This document shows positions 1 to 9,400 of a stretch of 64,000 bases of DNA, piece by piece. The translations under genes were made by a program, and so were the position numbers. The stretch comes from Streptomyces coeruleorubidus (GTDB lineage: Bacteria; Actinomycetota; Actinomycetes; Streptomycetales; Streptomycetaceae): the NCBI RefSeq assembly GCF_028885415.1, contig NZ_CP118527.1, forward strand, positions 7,006,001-7,070,000. Direction: 5' to 3'. The notes under the pieces are model-generated. The model was not told where the DNA came from. It searched no databases and saw only the letters and a list, made by a program, of their open reading frames with translations. Positions within the stretch are counted from its first letter, which is position 1. Every line of letters starts with the position of its first letter.

Positions 1-239
1 TGGGCGTGACCCTCGTGGTGGCGGGCCCCGTCGACACGGCCTTCTTCGCCCGCCGCGGCAGGCCCTACGACCGCTCCCACCCCCGGAAGATCTCGCCCGG
101 CTGCGTCGCCGGCGCCGTCTGGAAGGCCGTACGCGAGGACCGCGACCAGGTCTACGTCCCCGCCTGGCTGGCCCTCCCGGACCGCTTCCGCGCCCTGGCA
201 CCGAGGGTGTTCAGACGCCTGCTGAACCGCTTCGGCTGA
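1..239 (+). CDS. SDR-family oxidoreductase, C-terminal fragment
   Basis: Only the last ~79 codons lie in the window; the frame is open to the left edge. The visible tail contains AGPVDTAFF followed by a basic stretch with PRKISP. This resembles the segment after the catalytic Tyr-x-x-x-Lys of classical short-chain dehydrogenases, where a Pro-Gly-x-x-x-Thr motif closes over the nicotinamide and leads to a substrate-binding helix. The catalytic Ser-Tyr-Lys and the N-terminal dinucleotide-binding glycines are outside the window, so the family call rests on this tail alone. It is on the same strand as the lyase that follows, 86 bp downstream. Confidence 0.55.
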   Translation, partial: GVTLVVAGPVDTAFFARRGRPYDRSHPRKISPGCVAGAVWKAVREDRDQVYVPAWLALPDRFRALAPRVFRRLLNRFG

Positions 240-325
240 CCCACTCTCCCCGCCGGACACCTTCCGCCGTTGCGGTCACTGAGGCCGGATCCTCCGTTCA
301 GGTGACCGCCTCCCCGTGGTAGGGC

Positions 326-2686
326 ATGGGCATGACTCCCCAGCGTCGCGTCTTCTCCCGCCGCACGGCCAAGGCGTCCGCCCCCCGCCCCAGCCGCCGT
401 GCCCTCCTGCTCGCCGCCGCGGCCCTGGCGGCGACCGGCGGCGCGACGCCCAGGCCCCGCGGCGCCGACCCGTACGAGACCCTCCGCCGGCGCTGGCTCG
501 GCATCGCCCTCGGCACCGGCTACGACCCGGCCGCGCAGCCGTACGCCTCCCGCCTCGCGGAGACCGGCGAACTCGCCCGCGGCCTGCACTCCGCCATGGC
601 CCCGGCGGCGGACTCCCTCTGGCCCGGTCACCCCTTCGACCCGCCGGCCGGCATCACCATGAGCTACGGCCGCCTGTGGACCATGACCCAGGCCTACGTC
701 CAGCAGGGCACCGGCTCGACCGCCGACCCGGACCTCCTCGCCGGCATCCTGCGCGGCCTCGACCACCTCTCCGCCACCGTCTACAACCCCTCCACCACCC
801 GCTACGGCAACTGGTGGGAATGGCAGATCGGCAGCCCGCGCCTGCTCACCGACATCACGGCCGCCCTGTACGACCAGCTGGGCGGCGCCCGCGTCCAGGC
901 CGCCTGCGCCGCCGTCGACCACTTCGTCCCCGACTCGGCCCTCGGCGACTACTCCGGCACGTCCACCGGCGCCAACCGCGTCGACCTGTGCCGCTCCGTC
1001 GCCCTGCGCGGCATCCTCGGCCGCGACCCGGCCAGGATCGCCCTCGCCCGCGACGCGCTCTCCCCGGTCTTCCCGTACGTCACCCGGGGCGACGGCCTCT
1101 ACGCCGACGGCTCCTTCGTCCAGCACACCTGGGTCGCCTACTCCGGCACGTACGGCCAGGTCATGCTCGACGGCCTCGGCCGCCTCTTCGCCCTGCTCGC
1201 CGGATCCGACTGGGCGGTCACCGACCCCGACCGGCAGATCGTCCTCGACAGCGTCGAGCACGCCTACGCACCGCTCATCCACGACGGCCTGGTCATGGAC
1301 AGCGTCAACGGCCGGGCCATCAGCCGCGGTCACCGCACCGCCGACGACCGCAAGGTCATGCGCGGCGATCACTTCCACGGCGGGCAGCTCATCGCGGCGA
1401 TCGCGCTCCTCGCGGCCGGCGCGAGCCCGGCGGAACGCGACCGCTGGCACGCCCGGATCAAGGGCTGGATCGAACGGGACACGGTCACCCCGATCCTGAC
1501 GGCACGCCAGTTCGGCGTCGCCGACCTGGCCCGCCTGCACGCGATCGCCGCCTCGCCCGTCCCGGCCGCACCCGAGCCCACCGGTCACCGCCTCTTCGCC
1601 GCCATGGACCGCGCCGTCCACCGCCGTCCCGGCTTCACCGTGAACATCGCCATGGCCAGCAACCGCATCGCCCACTACGAGTGCGGCAACGGCGAGAACC
1701 CACGCGGCTGGCACACGGGCGCCGGGATGGTCTATTGGTGGGCCGGCGCGAGCGACCAGTACACGGACTGGTTCTGGCCGACCGTCGACTGGTACCGCCT
1801 GCCCGGCACCACCGTCTCCACCAAGCGCCTCGCCGACCGGGAAGGCGGTGAGTGGGGCACGGCCCGCCCGGACGCGCGCTGGGTCGGCGGCACCACCGAC
1901 GGCGAGTACGCGGCGCTCGGCCAGCACCTCAAGGGCCTCGGCTCCACCCTCCAGGCCCGCAAGTCCTGGTTCTGCGTCGCGGACGCGGTGATCTGCCTGG
2001 GCGCCGGGATCACCTGCGCCGACGGCGTCCCGGTGGAGACGATCGTCGACAACCGCAACCTCGGCGCGTCCGGCACCCAGACCTTCGTACAGGGCCCGGG
2101 CTGGGCCCACCTGGAGGACCACGGCGGCTGGGTCCTGCTCGACGGCGAGCCGAAGGTGCTGCGCGAGGACCGCACCGGCGCCTGGTCCGACATCAACACC
2201 GGCAGCACACCTCAGCGGCGCACCCGCCGCTGGCAGACCCTCTGGCTGGACCACGGAACCGACCCGCGGGACGCCACTTACGCCTACGTCCTCATGCCCG
2301 GAGCGTCTCGCCGCACGGTCGCGCGCCGCGCCGCCGACCGCCATTGGATGGCGGTCCTCGCCAACGACACCGGCCGCCAGGCGGTCAGCGTGCCCTCCCT
2401 CGGCCTCACGGCCGCCAACTTCTGGCAGGCCGGCACGGCGGGCCCGCTCACCGCCTCCGCCGGAGCGAGCGTGCTGACCGTCCGCCGAGGCCGTACCGCC
2501 ACCCTCTGGCTGAGCGAACCGCCCCGCACGGGTGAACCACTGGAGATCACTTGGAACCGCCCGGTGCGCCGGGTCGGCCACGCGGACGAGACGGTCGAAG
2601 TACTCTCCACAGGCCGCCGTCTGCGCCTGCGCGTCACCCCGGGGAAGGCATGCGCCACACACGTCTGTGAGATGACTCTCGGCTGA
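326..2686 (+). CDS. secreted polysaccharide lyase family 8 (hyaluronate/chondroitin/xanthan lyase type)
   Basis: A 786-residue secreted enzyme that should cleave an acidic polysaccharide by beta-elimination. The N-terminus has paired arginines at 23-24 followed by a hydrophobic stretch (residues 25-37), which looks like a Tat-type signal peptide. The next ~330 residues form the alpha/alpha-toroid catalytic domain. An aromatic patch NWWEW lies at 162-166. The likely catalytic residues are Asn217 (in TGANRVD), His267 (in DGSFVQH) and Tyr276, with the arginine cluster NGRAISR at 328-334. Length and layout fit PL8 enzymes (about 750-800 residues). The substrate cannot be told from the sequence. 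The start could also be the second Met at 332; neither has a strong ribosome-binding site. There is no sugar-uptake gene beside it. Confidence 0.85.
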   Translation: MGMTPQRRVFSRRTAKASAPRPSRRALLLAAAALAATGGATPRPRGADPYETLRRRWLGIALGTGYDPAAQPYASRLAETGELARGLHSAMAPAADSLWPGHPFDPPAGITMSYGRLWTMTQAYVQQGTGSTADPDLLAGILRGLDHLSATVYNPSTTRYGNWWEWQIGSPRLLTDITAALYDQLGGARVQAACAAVDHFVPDSALGDYSGTSTGANRVDLCRSVALRGILGRDPARIALARDALSPVFPYVTRGDGLYADGSFVQHTWVAYSGTYGQVMLDGLGRLFALLAGSDWAVTDPDRQIVLDSVEHAYAPLIHDGLVMDSVNGRAISRGHRTADDRKVMRGDHFHGGQLIAAIALLAAGASPAERDRWHARIKGWIERDTVTPILTARQFGVADLARLHAIAASPVPAAPEPTGHRLFAAMDRAVHRRPGFTVNIAMASNRIAHYECGNGENPRGWHTGAGMVYWWAGASDQYTDWFWPTVDWYRLPGTTVSTKRLADREGGEWGTARPDARWVGGTTDGEYAALGQHLKGLGSTLQARKSWFCVADAVICLGAGITCADGVPVETIVDNRNLGASGTQTFVQGPGWAHLEDHGGWVLLDGEPKVLREDRTGAWSDINTGSTPQRRTRRWQTLWLDHGTDPRDATYAYVLMPGASRRTVARRAADRHWMAVLANDTGRQAVSVPSLGLTAANFWQAGTAGPLTASAGASVLTVRRGRTATLWLSEPPRTGEPLEITWNRPVRRVGHADETVEVLSTGRRLRLRVTPGKACATHVCEMTLG

Positions 2687-2840
2687 CGGCTTTGTTCGAC
2701 CCCTCCAAGCCACACGCCCCCTGAGCAGTCAGAAGGGCTGCACTCCGCCATGGTTCTGTTCAGGGGTACCAGGAAAACACGCCGGAGACTGTGAGGAGTC
2801 GACGGCTCGCATTCCTTGCTTGTGTTCGTAAGGTCGCTAC

Positions 2841-4424
2841 ATGACCGTTTTGGATGAGGCGCCGGGTGAGCCGACCGACGCGCGCGGACGCGTGGCCGAA
2901 CTGCACGAGATCCGTGCGCAGGCGGTGGCCGGACCGAGCGAGAAGGCGACCAAGGCGCAGCACGCCAAGGGCAAGCTGACCGCGCGGGAGCGCATCGAAC
3001 TTCTCCTCGACCCGGATTCCTTCCGCGAGGTCGAGCAGCTGCGCCGGCACCGGGCCACGGGTTTCGGCCTGGAGGCCAAGAAGCCGTACACCGACGGTGT
3101 GATCACCGGCTGGGGCACGGTGGAGGGCCGGACGGTCTTCGTCTACGCCCATGACTTCCGCATCTTCGGCGGCGCCCTGGGCGAGGCCCACGCCACGAAG
3201 ATCCACAAGATCATGGACATGGCCATCGCGGCCGGTGCCCCGCTGGTGTCGCTGAACGACGGTGCGGGCGCCCGCATCCAGGAGGGCGTCTCGGCGCTCG
3301 CGGGCTACGGCGGCATCTTCCAGCGCAACACCAAGGCGAGCGGGGTCATCCCGCAGATCTCGGTGATGCTGGGCCCGTGCGCGGGCGGCGCCGCCTACAG
3401 CCCGGCCCTCACCGACTTCGTGTTCATGGTCCGCGACACCTCGCAGATGTTCATCACCGGCCCGGACGTCGTCAAGGCGGTCACCGGTGAGGAGATCACG
3501 CAGAACGGCCTGGGCGGCGCGGACGTGCACGCCGAGACGTCCGGCGTCTGCCACTTCGCCTACGACGACGAAGAGACCTGCATCGCGGAGGTCCGCTACC
3601 TCCTGTCCCTGCTGCCGCAGAACAACCGCGAGAACCCGCCCCGCTCCGAGTCGACGGACCCCGCCGACCGCCGCAGCGACGTCCTCCTGGACCTGGTCCC
3701 GGCGGACGGCAACCGGCCGTACGACATGGCCAAGGTCATCGAGGAGATCGTCGACGACGGCGACTACCTGGAGGTCCACGAGCGCTGGGCGCGGAACATC
3801 ATCTGCGCGCTGGGCCGGATGGACGGCCAGGTCGTCGGCATCATCGCCAACCAGCCCCAGGTGCTCGCCGGTGTCCTGGACATCGAGGCCTCCGAGAAGG
3901 CGGCCCGCTTCGTCCAGATGTGCGACGCCTTCAACATCCCGATCGTCACTCTTCTGGACGTCCCCGGCTTCCTGCCGGGCGTCGACCAGGAGCACGGTGG
4001 CATCATCCGGCACGGCGCGAAGCTCCTCTACGCCTACTGCAACGCGACCGTGCCGAGGATCTCGCTGATCCTGCGGAAGGCCTACGGAGGTGCGTACATC
4101 GTCATGGACAGCCAGTCCATCGGCGCCGACCTCACCTACGCCTGGCCGACCAACGAGATCGCCGTCATGGGCGCGGAAGGCGCGGCCAACGTCATCTTCC
4201 GCCGCCAGATCGCCGACGCCGAGGACCCCGAGGCCATGCGGGCCCGCATGGTCAAGGAGTACAAGTCCGAGCTGATGCACCCCTACTACGCGGCCGAGCG
4301 CGGCCTGGTCGACGACGTCATCGACCCCGCGGAAACCCGCGAGGTGCTGATCAAGTCCCTCGCGATGCTCCAGACCAAGCACGCCGACCTGCCCTCCCGC
4401 AAACACGGCAACCCTCCGCAGTAA
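2841..4424 (+). CDS. accB: acyl-CoA carboxylase carboxyltransferase (beta) subunit
   Basis: The 527-residue carboxyltransferase transfers CO2 from biotin to acetyl-, propionyl- or butyryl-CoA, making malonyl-CoA-type extender units for fatty acids and polyketides. Two crotonase-like halves are visible: the N-half has NDGAGARIQEGV and GPCAGGAAYSPAL, and the C-half has VPGFLPGVDQEHGG and RKAYGGAYIVM. The residue at the known specificity position (420 here, 422 in S. coelicolor numbering) is Ile, as in the broad-specificity AccB. The propionyl-specific PccB has Asp there. The small epsilon subunit gene follows 35 bp downstream, which supports accB over pccB. The biotin-carrying alpha subunit is encoded elsewhere, as is usual in Streptomyces. 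Confidence 0.93.
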   Translation: MTVLDEAPGEPTDARGRVAELHEIRAQAVAGPSEKATKAQHAKGKLTARERIELLLDPDSFREVEQLRRHRATGFGLEAKKPYTDGVITGWGTVEGRTVFVYAHDFRIFGGALGEAHATKIHKIMDMAIAAGAPLVSLNDGAGARIQEGVSALAGYGGIFQRNTKASGVIPQISVMLGPCAGGAAYSPALTDFVFMVRDTSQMFITGPDVVKAVTGEEITQNGLGGADVHAETSGVCHFAYDDEETCIAEVRYLLSLLPQNNRENPPRSESTDPADRRSDVLLDLVPADGNRPYDMAKVIEEIVDDGDYLEVHERWARNIICALGRMDGQVVGIIANQPQVLAGVLDIEASEKAARFVQMCDAFNIPIVTLLDVPGFLPGVDQEHGGIIRHGAKLLYAYCNATVPRISLILRKAYGGAYIVMDSQSIGADLTYAWPTNEIAVMGAEGAANVIFRRQIADAEDPEAMRARMVKEYKSELMHPYYAAERGLVDDVIDPAETREVLIKSLAMLQTKHADLPSRKHGNPPQ

Positions 4425-4459
4425 CCCGGCGGACATCTCATCCACGGAGACTGACACCC

Positions 4460-4654
4460 ATGGACATTCCTGATATCCGCGTCGAGAAGGGCCACGCCGA
4501 GCCCGAGGAAGTCGCCGCCATCACAGCGATCCTCCTGGCCCGCGCCGCCGCCCGCCCCACGGACCCGACCCCGACCCACCGCGGCCGCGTGAAGGCCGGA
4601 TGGCGCCGCCTGGAGCGCGAGCCGGGCTTCCGCGCCCCGCACAGCTGGCGCTGA
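4460..4654 (+). CDS. accE: acyl-CoA carboxylase epsilon subunit
   Basis: A 64-residue protein that is probably the epsilon subunit of the acyl-CoA carboxylase complex. In S. coelicolor this small subunit binds and stimulates the AccA-AccB complex. The sequence fits: an acidic N-terminal segment (VEKGHAEPEEVAAITAILLARAAA) that should form a helix, then a basic tail ending GFRAPHSWR. An ATG start is used, 35 bp after accB, and a strong terminator follows directly, so accB-accE looks like a complete two-gene operon. The ORF is too short for function to be argued without its context. Confidence 0.9.
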   Translation: MDIPDIRVEKGHAEPEEVAAITAILLARAAARPTDPTPTHRGRVKAGWRRLEREPGFRAPHSWR

Positions 4655-4668
4655 CCCCAGAACCAGAA

Positions 4669-4700
4669 AGAAGGCCCCTCATGGAGGGGCCTTCTTTTTT
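4669..4700 (+). terminator. intrinsic terminator of accB-accE
   Basis: A perfect 12-bp stem, AGAAGGCCCCTC pairing with GAGGGGCCTTCT around a 3-nt ATG loop, is followed by TTTTT. It starts 14 bp after the accE stop. Confidence 0.93.
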
Positions 4701-4740
4701 GGGGGCGCGAGAAGCCACACACGACCCGCACCCGGCATAC

Positions 4741-4778
4741 GACAGCCCCTGGCGGCCCTGAGGCCGCCAGGGGCTGTC
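4741..4778 (-). terminator. terminator of the first conservon (bidirectional hairpin)
   Basis: A perfect 17-bp inverted repeat (GACAGCCCCTGGCGGCC, loop CTGA, then its complement) lies 13 bp beyond the stop of the minus-strand GTPase gene. It lacks a clear T-run, which is usual for actinobacterial terminators. Together with the accE terminator it insulates two convergent operons. Confidence 0.85.
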
Positions 4779-4791
4779 CACAGCAAGAGAA

Positions 4792-5373
4792 CTAACGCAG
4801 CCGTGCCATCAGGGCGTGCTCGACCAGCGTGATCAGCGCCGACTTCGCGTCGGCCCGGTGGCGGGCGTCCGTCGTGATGATCGGGGTGTCAGGACCGATC
4901 TGGAGTGCTTCCCGGACCTCGTCGGGCGTGTACGGCTGCTGGCCGTCGAAGCCGTTGAGGGCGATGACGAAGGGCAGGCCGCTGTTCTCGAAGTAGTCGA
5001 CCGCGGGGAAGCAGTCGGCGAGCCGCCTCGTGTCGACCAGCACGATCGCGCCGATGGCGCCGCGCACCAGGTCGTCCCACATGAACCAGAAGCGGTCCTG
5101 GCCCGGCGTACCGAAGAGGTACAGGATCAGGTCCTGGTCCAGGGTGATACGGCCGAAGTCCATGGCGACCGTCGTGGTCGTCTTGTCCCCGGGGTGGGTG
5201 AGGTCGTCGATGCCCGCCGAAGCGGACGTCATGACGGCCTCTGTGCGCAGCGGATTGATCTCCGAGACGGCGCCGACGAACGTGGTCTTGCCCACGCCGA
5301 AGCCGCCAGCCACCACGATCTTCGCGGACGTGGTGGAGCGGGAAGGCCCTCCGCTAGAGCTTGCGAAGTCCAC
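4792..5373 (-). CDS. cvnD: CvnD-type Ras-like GTPase (first conservon)
   Basis: A 193-residue small GTP-binding protein, the output member of a conservon. The P-loop GGFGVGKTT is clear. The switch II region reads FGTPGQDRF where eukaryotic Ras has DTAGQ, and the base-recognition loop is ALNGFDG instead of NKxD; both are typical of this bacterial family. The GTG start lies inside the end of the DUF742 gene (20-bp overlap), implying translational coupling. From residue 16 on it differs at only two positions from the GTPase of the neighbouring conservon (Pro/Thr and Ile/Val). By my memory of gene order this corresponds to S. coelicolor Cvn2. Confidence 0.93.
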   Translation of the reverse strand: MDFASSSGGPSRSTTSAKIVVAGGFGVGKTTFVGAVSEINPLRTEAVMTSASAGIDDLTHPGDKTTTTVAMDFGRITLDQDLILYLFGTPGQDRFWFMWDDLVRGAIGAIVLVDTRRLADCFPAVDYFENSGLPFVIALNGFDGQQPYTPDEVREALQIGPDTPIITTDARHRADAKSALITLVEHALMARLR

Positions 5374-5938
5374 TGAGCACCCTTTCGAGCAGTGTCACGT
5401 CTGGCTGGCCGCCGGCGTTCTCGTCGCCGCCGGGCTGATGGATGGCGACCAGTCCCGCCTCCGCCAAGTCGGCGACGAGGATCCTGGCCACGCCGAGAGG
5501 GATCGTGAGGAGCGCCGAGATCTCGGCGACCGACTTGATTTCCCGGCAGAGGTTGCAGATCCGCTGATGCTCGGGCAACTGGCCCTGCATCTGGTGCGGC
5601 TGCGCGGTGGTGTGCACCAGCGCCTCGATGGCGAGCTGGTAACGCGGGCGGGTCCGGCCACCGGTCATGGCGTACGGACGCACCAACGGGTTGTGATTGT
5701 TCGACGCCCCGCCGGGCGCCGGCTCGGGGGTGCGGCGCTGCGGCTGCACGGGCTGGATGCGCGGGGCCGGTGGCTGGTCGTACGGCGACGGGCCGGGGCC
5801 CTGTGGCGCGTACGGCTGCCGGTGGCTCGGTGCGGAGGGGAAGTTGTAACGGTTCGGGTTCTGCCCACCGTCGCCCTGGCTCTGGGCAGGGCCGTACGAC
5901 CAGTTGCCCGAAGACGAACCGCCTGGGGGTGTTGCCAC
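5354..5938 (-). CDS. cvnC: CvnC-type DUF742 protein (first conservon)
   Basis: A 194-residue protein with a Pro/Gln/Tyr-rich disordered N-terminal ~85 residues and a C-terminal DUF742 domain starting at PLVRPYAMTGGRTRP. That domain resembles a winged helix. It contains the paired cysteines CNLC and ends in LLERVLSGLRKL. In conservons DUF742 proteins are thought to bridge the sensor complex and the GTPase. The GTG start has a good GGAGGAG ribosome-binding site. The N-terminal extension is about 63 residues longer than in the second conservon's copy, the main difference between the two. Confidence 0.92.
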   Translation of the reverse strand: MATPPGGSSSGNWSYGPAQSQGDGGQNPNRYNFPSAPSHRQPYAPQGPGPSPYDQPPAPRIQPVQPQRRTPEPAPGGASNNHNPLVRPYAMTGGRTRPRYQLAIEALVHTTAQPHQMQGQLPEHQRICNLCREIKSVAEISALLTIPLGVARILVADLAEAGLVAIHQPGGDENAGGQPDVTLLERVLSGLRKL

Positions 5939-6032
5939 TTTCTCCTCCTCCGACTGTGCCTGGCACCCATCGCTGTGGAGCCGCGTCCCGAAACCTTACG
6001 GCCACGGGACGCCAAAACGCACCGTCCGTCCG

Positions 6033-6446
6033 TTAGTTGAGCAGGCTCCCCTGGAGCTCTGCACGAAGGTCCGGTGTCAGGACCGTACCGGCTCGGTCAA
6101 CCAGCAGCGCCATCTCGTATCCGATGAGGCCGATGTCCGCCTCCGGATGTGCGAGAACTGCGAGCGACGAGCCGTCGGAGATGGACATGATGAAGAGGAA
6201 TCCCCGCTCCATCTCCACAACCGTCTGATTGACGCTTCCACCCTCGAAGATCCGGGAGGCGCCTGCCGTCAGAGACGTCAGACCGGAGGCGACGGCCGCG
6301 AGCTGGTCGGCGCGGTCGCGGGGGAAGCCTTCGGACATCGCCAGAAGGAGTCCGTCGGCGGAGACCACCACCGTGTGGGACACCCCCGGGGTGTTGTCCA
6401 CGAAGTTGGTGATCAACCAGTTCAGGTTCTGTGCCGCCTGGCTCAT
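6033..6446 (-). CDS. cvnB: CvnB-type roadblock/LC7 protein (first conservon)
   Basis: A 137-residue roadblock/LC7-domain protein. Members of this family dimerise and regulate small GTPases as MglB does, so it probably acts on the CvnD GTPase. The whole protein is the single domain, from MSQAAQNLNWLITNF to the C-terminus AELQGSLLN. The start at 6446 is chosen because the second conservon's copy begins at the same residue; a reading frame extends 66 bp further upstream but runs into the 5' neighbour. It differs from its paralogue at about nine positions. The gap to cvnA is 10 bp. Confidence 0.93.
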   Translation of the reverse strand: MSQAAQNLNWLITNFVDNTPGVSHTVVVSADGLLLAMSEGFPRDRADQLAAVASGLTSLTAGASRIFEGGSVNQTVVEMERGFLFIMSISDGSSLAVLAHPEADIGLIGYEMALLVDRAGTVLTPDLRAELQGSLLN

Positions 6447-6456
6447 CGGGCTCACA

Positions 6457-9400
6457 CTAACGCTCCTGGTTGTAGGTGCTGTCAGGACCGAAGCCCTGGC
6501 CGTTCGTTTCACTGCCTGCGTTGCGGCCGCGCTGTACGCCGCGACGCAGGTTGCTCAGCCTGCCCCGGACGTCCTCCGGGGCGCGGGAGACCTGTGGGCC
6601 CCCCTGGGGAGTGCTCTCGGCGGAACCCTCGATCAGGTTGGCCTTGGGCACCCGCCTCGGCAGGCCGGAGGAGGTGACCCCGCCCGCCTTGGGCTTCCGG
6701 AGCTGCGAGGCCTGCTGCCACCGCTCGTCGTTCGCCGAGCGCCAGTCGCTGTCGCCGTTGCTCTCCGGGGTGGAGGCCGGAGGCTCCTGGCTCGCGTGCC
6801 GGGCGCCGCCCGCACCGTTCGCACCGCTCGCGGCGGACCCGCGGCGGGGAAGCCCGGCGTCGGTCAGCGAGGGTGCGGCGGAGTGGGCCGGTCCCGGACG
6901 GTCGAAGCCTACGCGGTCCTGCTCACTCGCGTCAGCGGCCTGCGCAGATTCCGTTTCCTGGGCCTGAGAAGGGTACTGGCTCGGGTAGCCGTTCTGGTAA
7001 CCGTCCTGCTGGGGCCAGTCGTCCTGGTAGCGCCGCTGCTCGAAGGCGGCGAAGCCGCCGGACCCGCCCGCACCCGGCGCCGAGGGCTCCTCCTGGGCCG
7101 GCTCCGCATAGGAGGAGGGCTCCGGGTAGCCGCCGTTCGGCGAGAAGGTGTCGTTCTGCGGCAGACCGCCGTTCGGCGCGTAGTACTGCTCGTCGTACGC
7201 GGCCCGCTGCGGCTCCTCGTACGCCGTCTGCCGCTGCTCCTCGTACGGTGCCTGCTGCTCCTCGTACGTCGCCTGACGGTCGTACGCGCCGGGCTGCTCC
7301 GGGTAGCCGGTCTGCCCGGTGTCGTAGGCCTGGCCGGTGTCGTAGCCCTGCTGCCCGTGGAACTCCTCGGCGTAGCCGGAGGTCTCGCCCTGCTCCTGGG
7401 CGTTCTGGCCGGGCAGGGCGGGCTGCTGGTGCGACTGGGCCTCCAGGGCCGCCCGGCGCTCCTCGCGCATCAGGGAGCGGCCGACGGGGTCCAGCTCGCG
7501 TATGTCGTCGGGGACGTCGGAGTAGCGGCTGTCGTCGAAGCCGAGCTCCGCCGCCGTGCGCATGGGCTGCTGGTTGAAGTTCTCGCCGCCGCCGAAGTTC
7601 TGCTCCGGGATGATCTGCGAGACGGTGAACTCGTCGCGGTCCACGTGTTGCTCGCCGCCACCGCCGTGGGTGATCGCGTCGGGCAGCATGACCAGTGAGG
7701 TCGTGCCGGCCTGCTCGCCCGAGGGGCGCAGCTGGACGCGGATGCCGTGCCGGTCGGACAGCCGGCCGACCACGAACAGGCCCATGCGCTGCGAGATCGC
7801 GGCGTCCACGGTCGGCGGGTTGGCCAGCTTGTGGTTGATGTCCGCGAAGTCCTCGGCGGTCAGGCCGATGCCCTTGTCGTGGATCTCGATCATCACGCGG
7901 CCGTCGGGGAGACGGGTCGCGGTGACGCGGACCTTGGTCTGCGGGGAGGAGAACGTCGTCGCGTTCTCCAGCAGCTCGGCCAGCAGGTGCACGAGGTCGG
8001 TCACGGCCCGGCCGTGGATCTCGGCCTCGGGGACACCGGACAGCTCGATGCGCTCGTACTGCTCCACCTCGGAGGAGGCGGCGCGCAGCACGTCGACCAG
8101 CGGCACCGGCTGGTCCCAGCGACGGCCGGGCTCCTCGCCGGCGAGGACGAGGAGGTTCTCGCCGTTGCGGCGCATACGGGTCGCGAGGTGGTCCAGCTTG
8201 AAGAGGTTCTCCAGCTGGTCCGGGTCGGCCTCGTTGTTCTCCAGGTCGGTGATCAGGGTCAGCTGGCCCTCGATCAGCGACTGGTTGCGGCGCGAGAGGT
8301 TGGTGAAGATCGCGTTGATGTTGCCCCGCAGCAGGGCCTGCTCGGCGGCCAGCCGGACGGCCTCGCGGTGCACCTGGTCGAAGGCGCGGGCGACCTCGCC
8401 GATCTCGTCGGTGGTGGTGATCGGGATGGCCTGGACACGGGTGTCGACGCGGCCGGGGTCGGTGCGCGAGAGCTGGTCGACCAGCATCGGCAGGCGCTGC
8501 TCGGCGATGCCGAAGGCGGCGTTGCGCAGCTGGCGCATCGAGCGGCTCATCTGGCGAGCCACCGCGCCGGCCAGGATGAAGGCGAGGAGCAGGGCGACGA
8601 CGACGGCGGCACCGGTGATGTAGGCGTCGCGCTGGGCGCCGTCGGCGATGTCGGAGGCTTCGCTCACGGCCTTGTCGGCCAGGTCGGTCTCGATCTTCTC
8701 GTACGCGTTGAACTTGAGCGTGTTGACCGCCCACCAGTTCTCGGCGGTGATGCCCTTCTCGGCGAGGGCGGCGCGGGCGCTCGGGTCCGTGGTCTGGAGC
8801 GTCGCGACGGCCGAGACCATCGTCTCCGGCTTGGACGGCGGGGCGACGTAGTCCGGGTTCTTGGCCTTGGCCTCCCGGGCCATCGCGGCACCGTCGGTCT
8901 TGAGCTTGGCCTCGGCCGCCTCGAGCTTGGCCGCGTCCTGTTCGGTGCCGCCGCCGATGTACTCCTGCACGGCGATGCGCTCGAGGTAGGCGTACGAGGA
9001 CAGGGCGATGCGCTGGCTGGCCAGGTTGCCGTCGTCCGGGCCCGGCTTGGTCAGGATGTGCATGCCGATGGAGCGCTGGAGCGACAGGGCCGCCTTGGTG
9101 AGCTCGATGGCGTACACGGTCCGGCCGTAGCTGGTGATGTTGCCGGTGCCGAGGCCCAGTTCGTTGGCGAACTCCGTCAGCGGGTGGGCGATCTCGACGT
9201 AGCCCTCTTCGGTCTGTACGCCCTTGAGCTTGGAGGTGTACGCGACCTGGCGGAGGGTCTGCAGCTTGGGCTCCGCCTTGCGGAACAGGTCCAGACGGCG
9301 CTCCAGGCCGGGCTTGTCCGGCATGCTCTGGGCCGCGGTGTCGAAGGCGTCGGCCGCCTCGTCGGTGGCCTTGCGGACCTGGGTGACGGTCGCCTTGTCC

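Noticed and set aside
152-2713. 853-codon open frame opposite the polysaccharide lyase
   Set aside because: High-GC shadow: Val/Gly/Ala/Asp-rich composition, no domain, and the forward frame has clear PL8 catalytic motifs.
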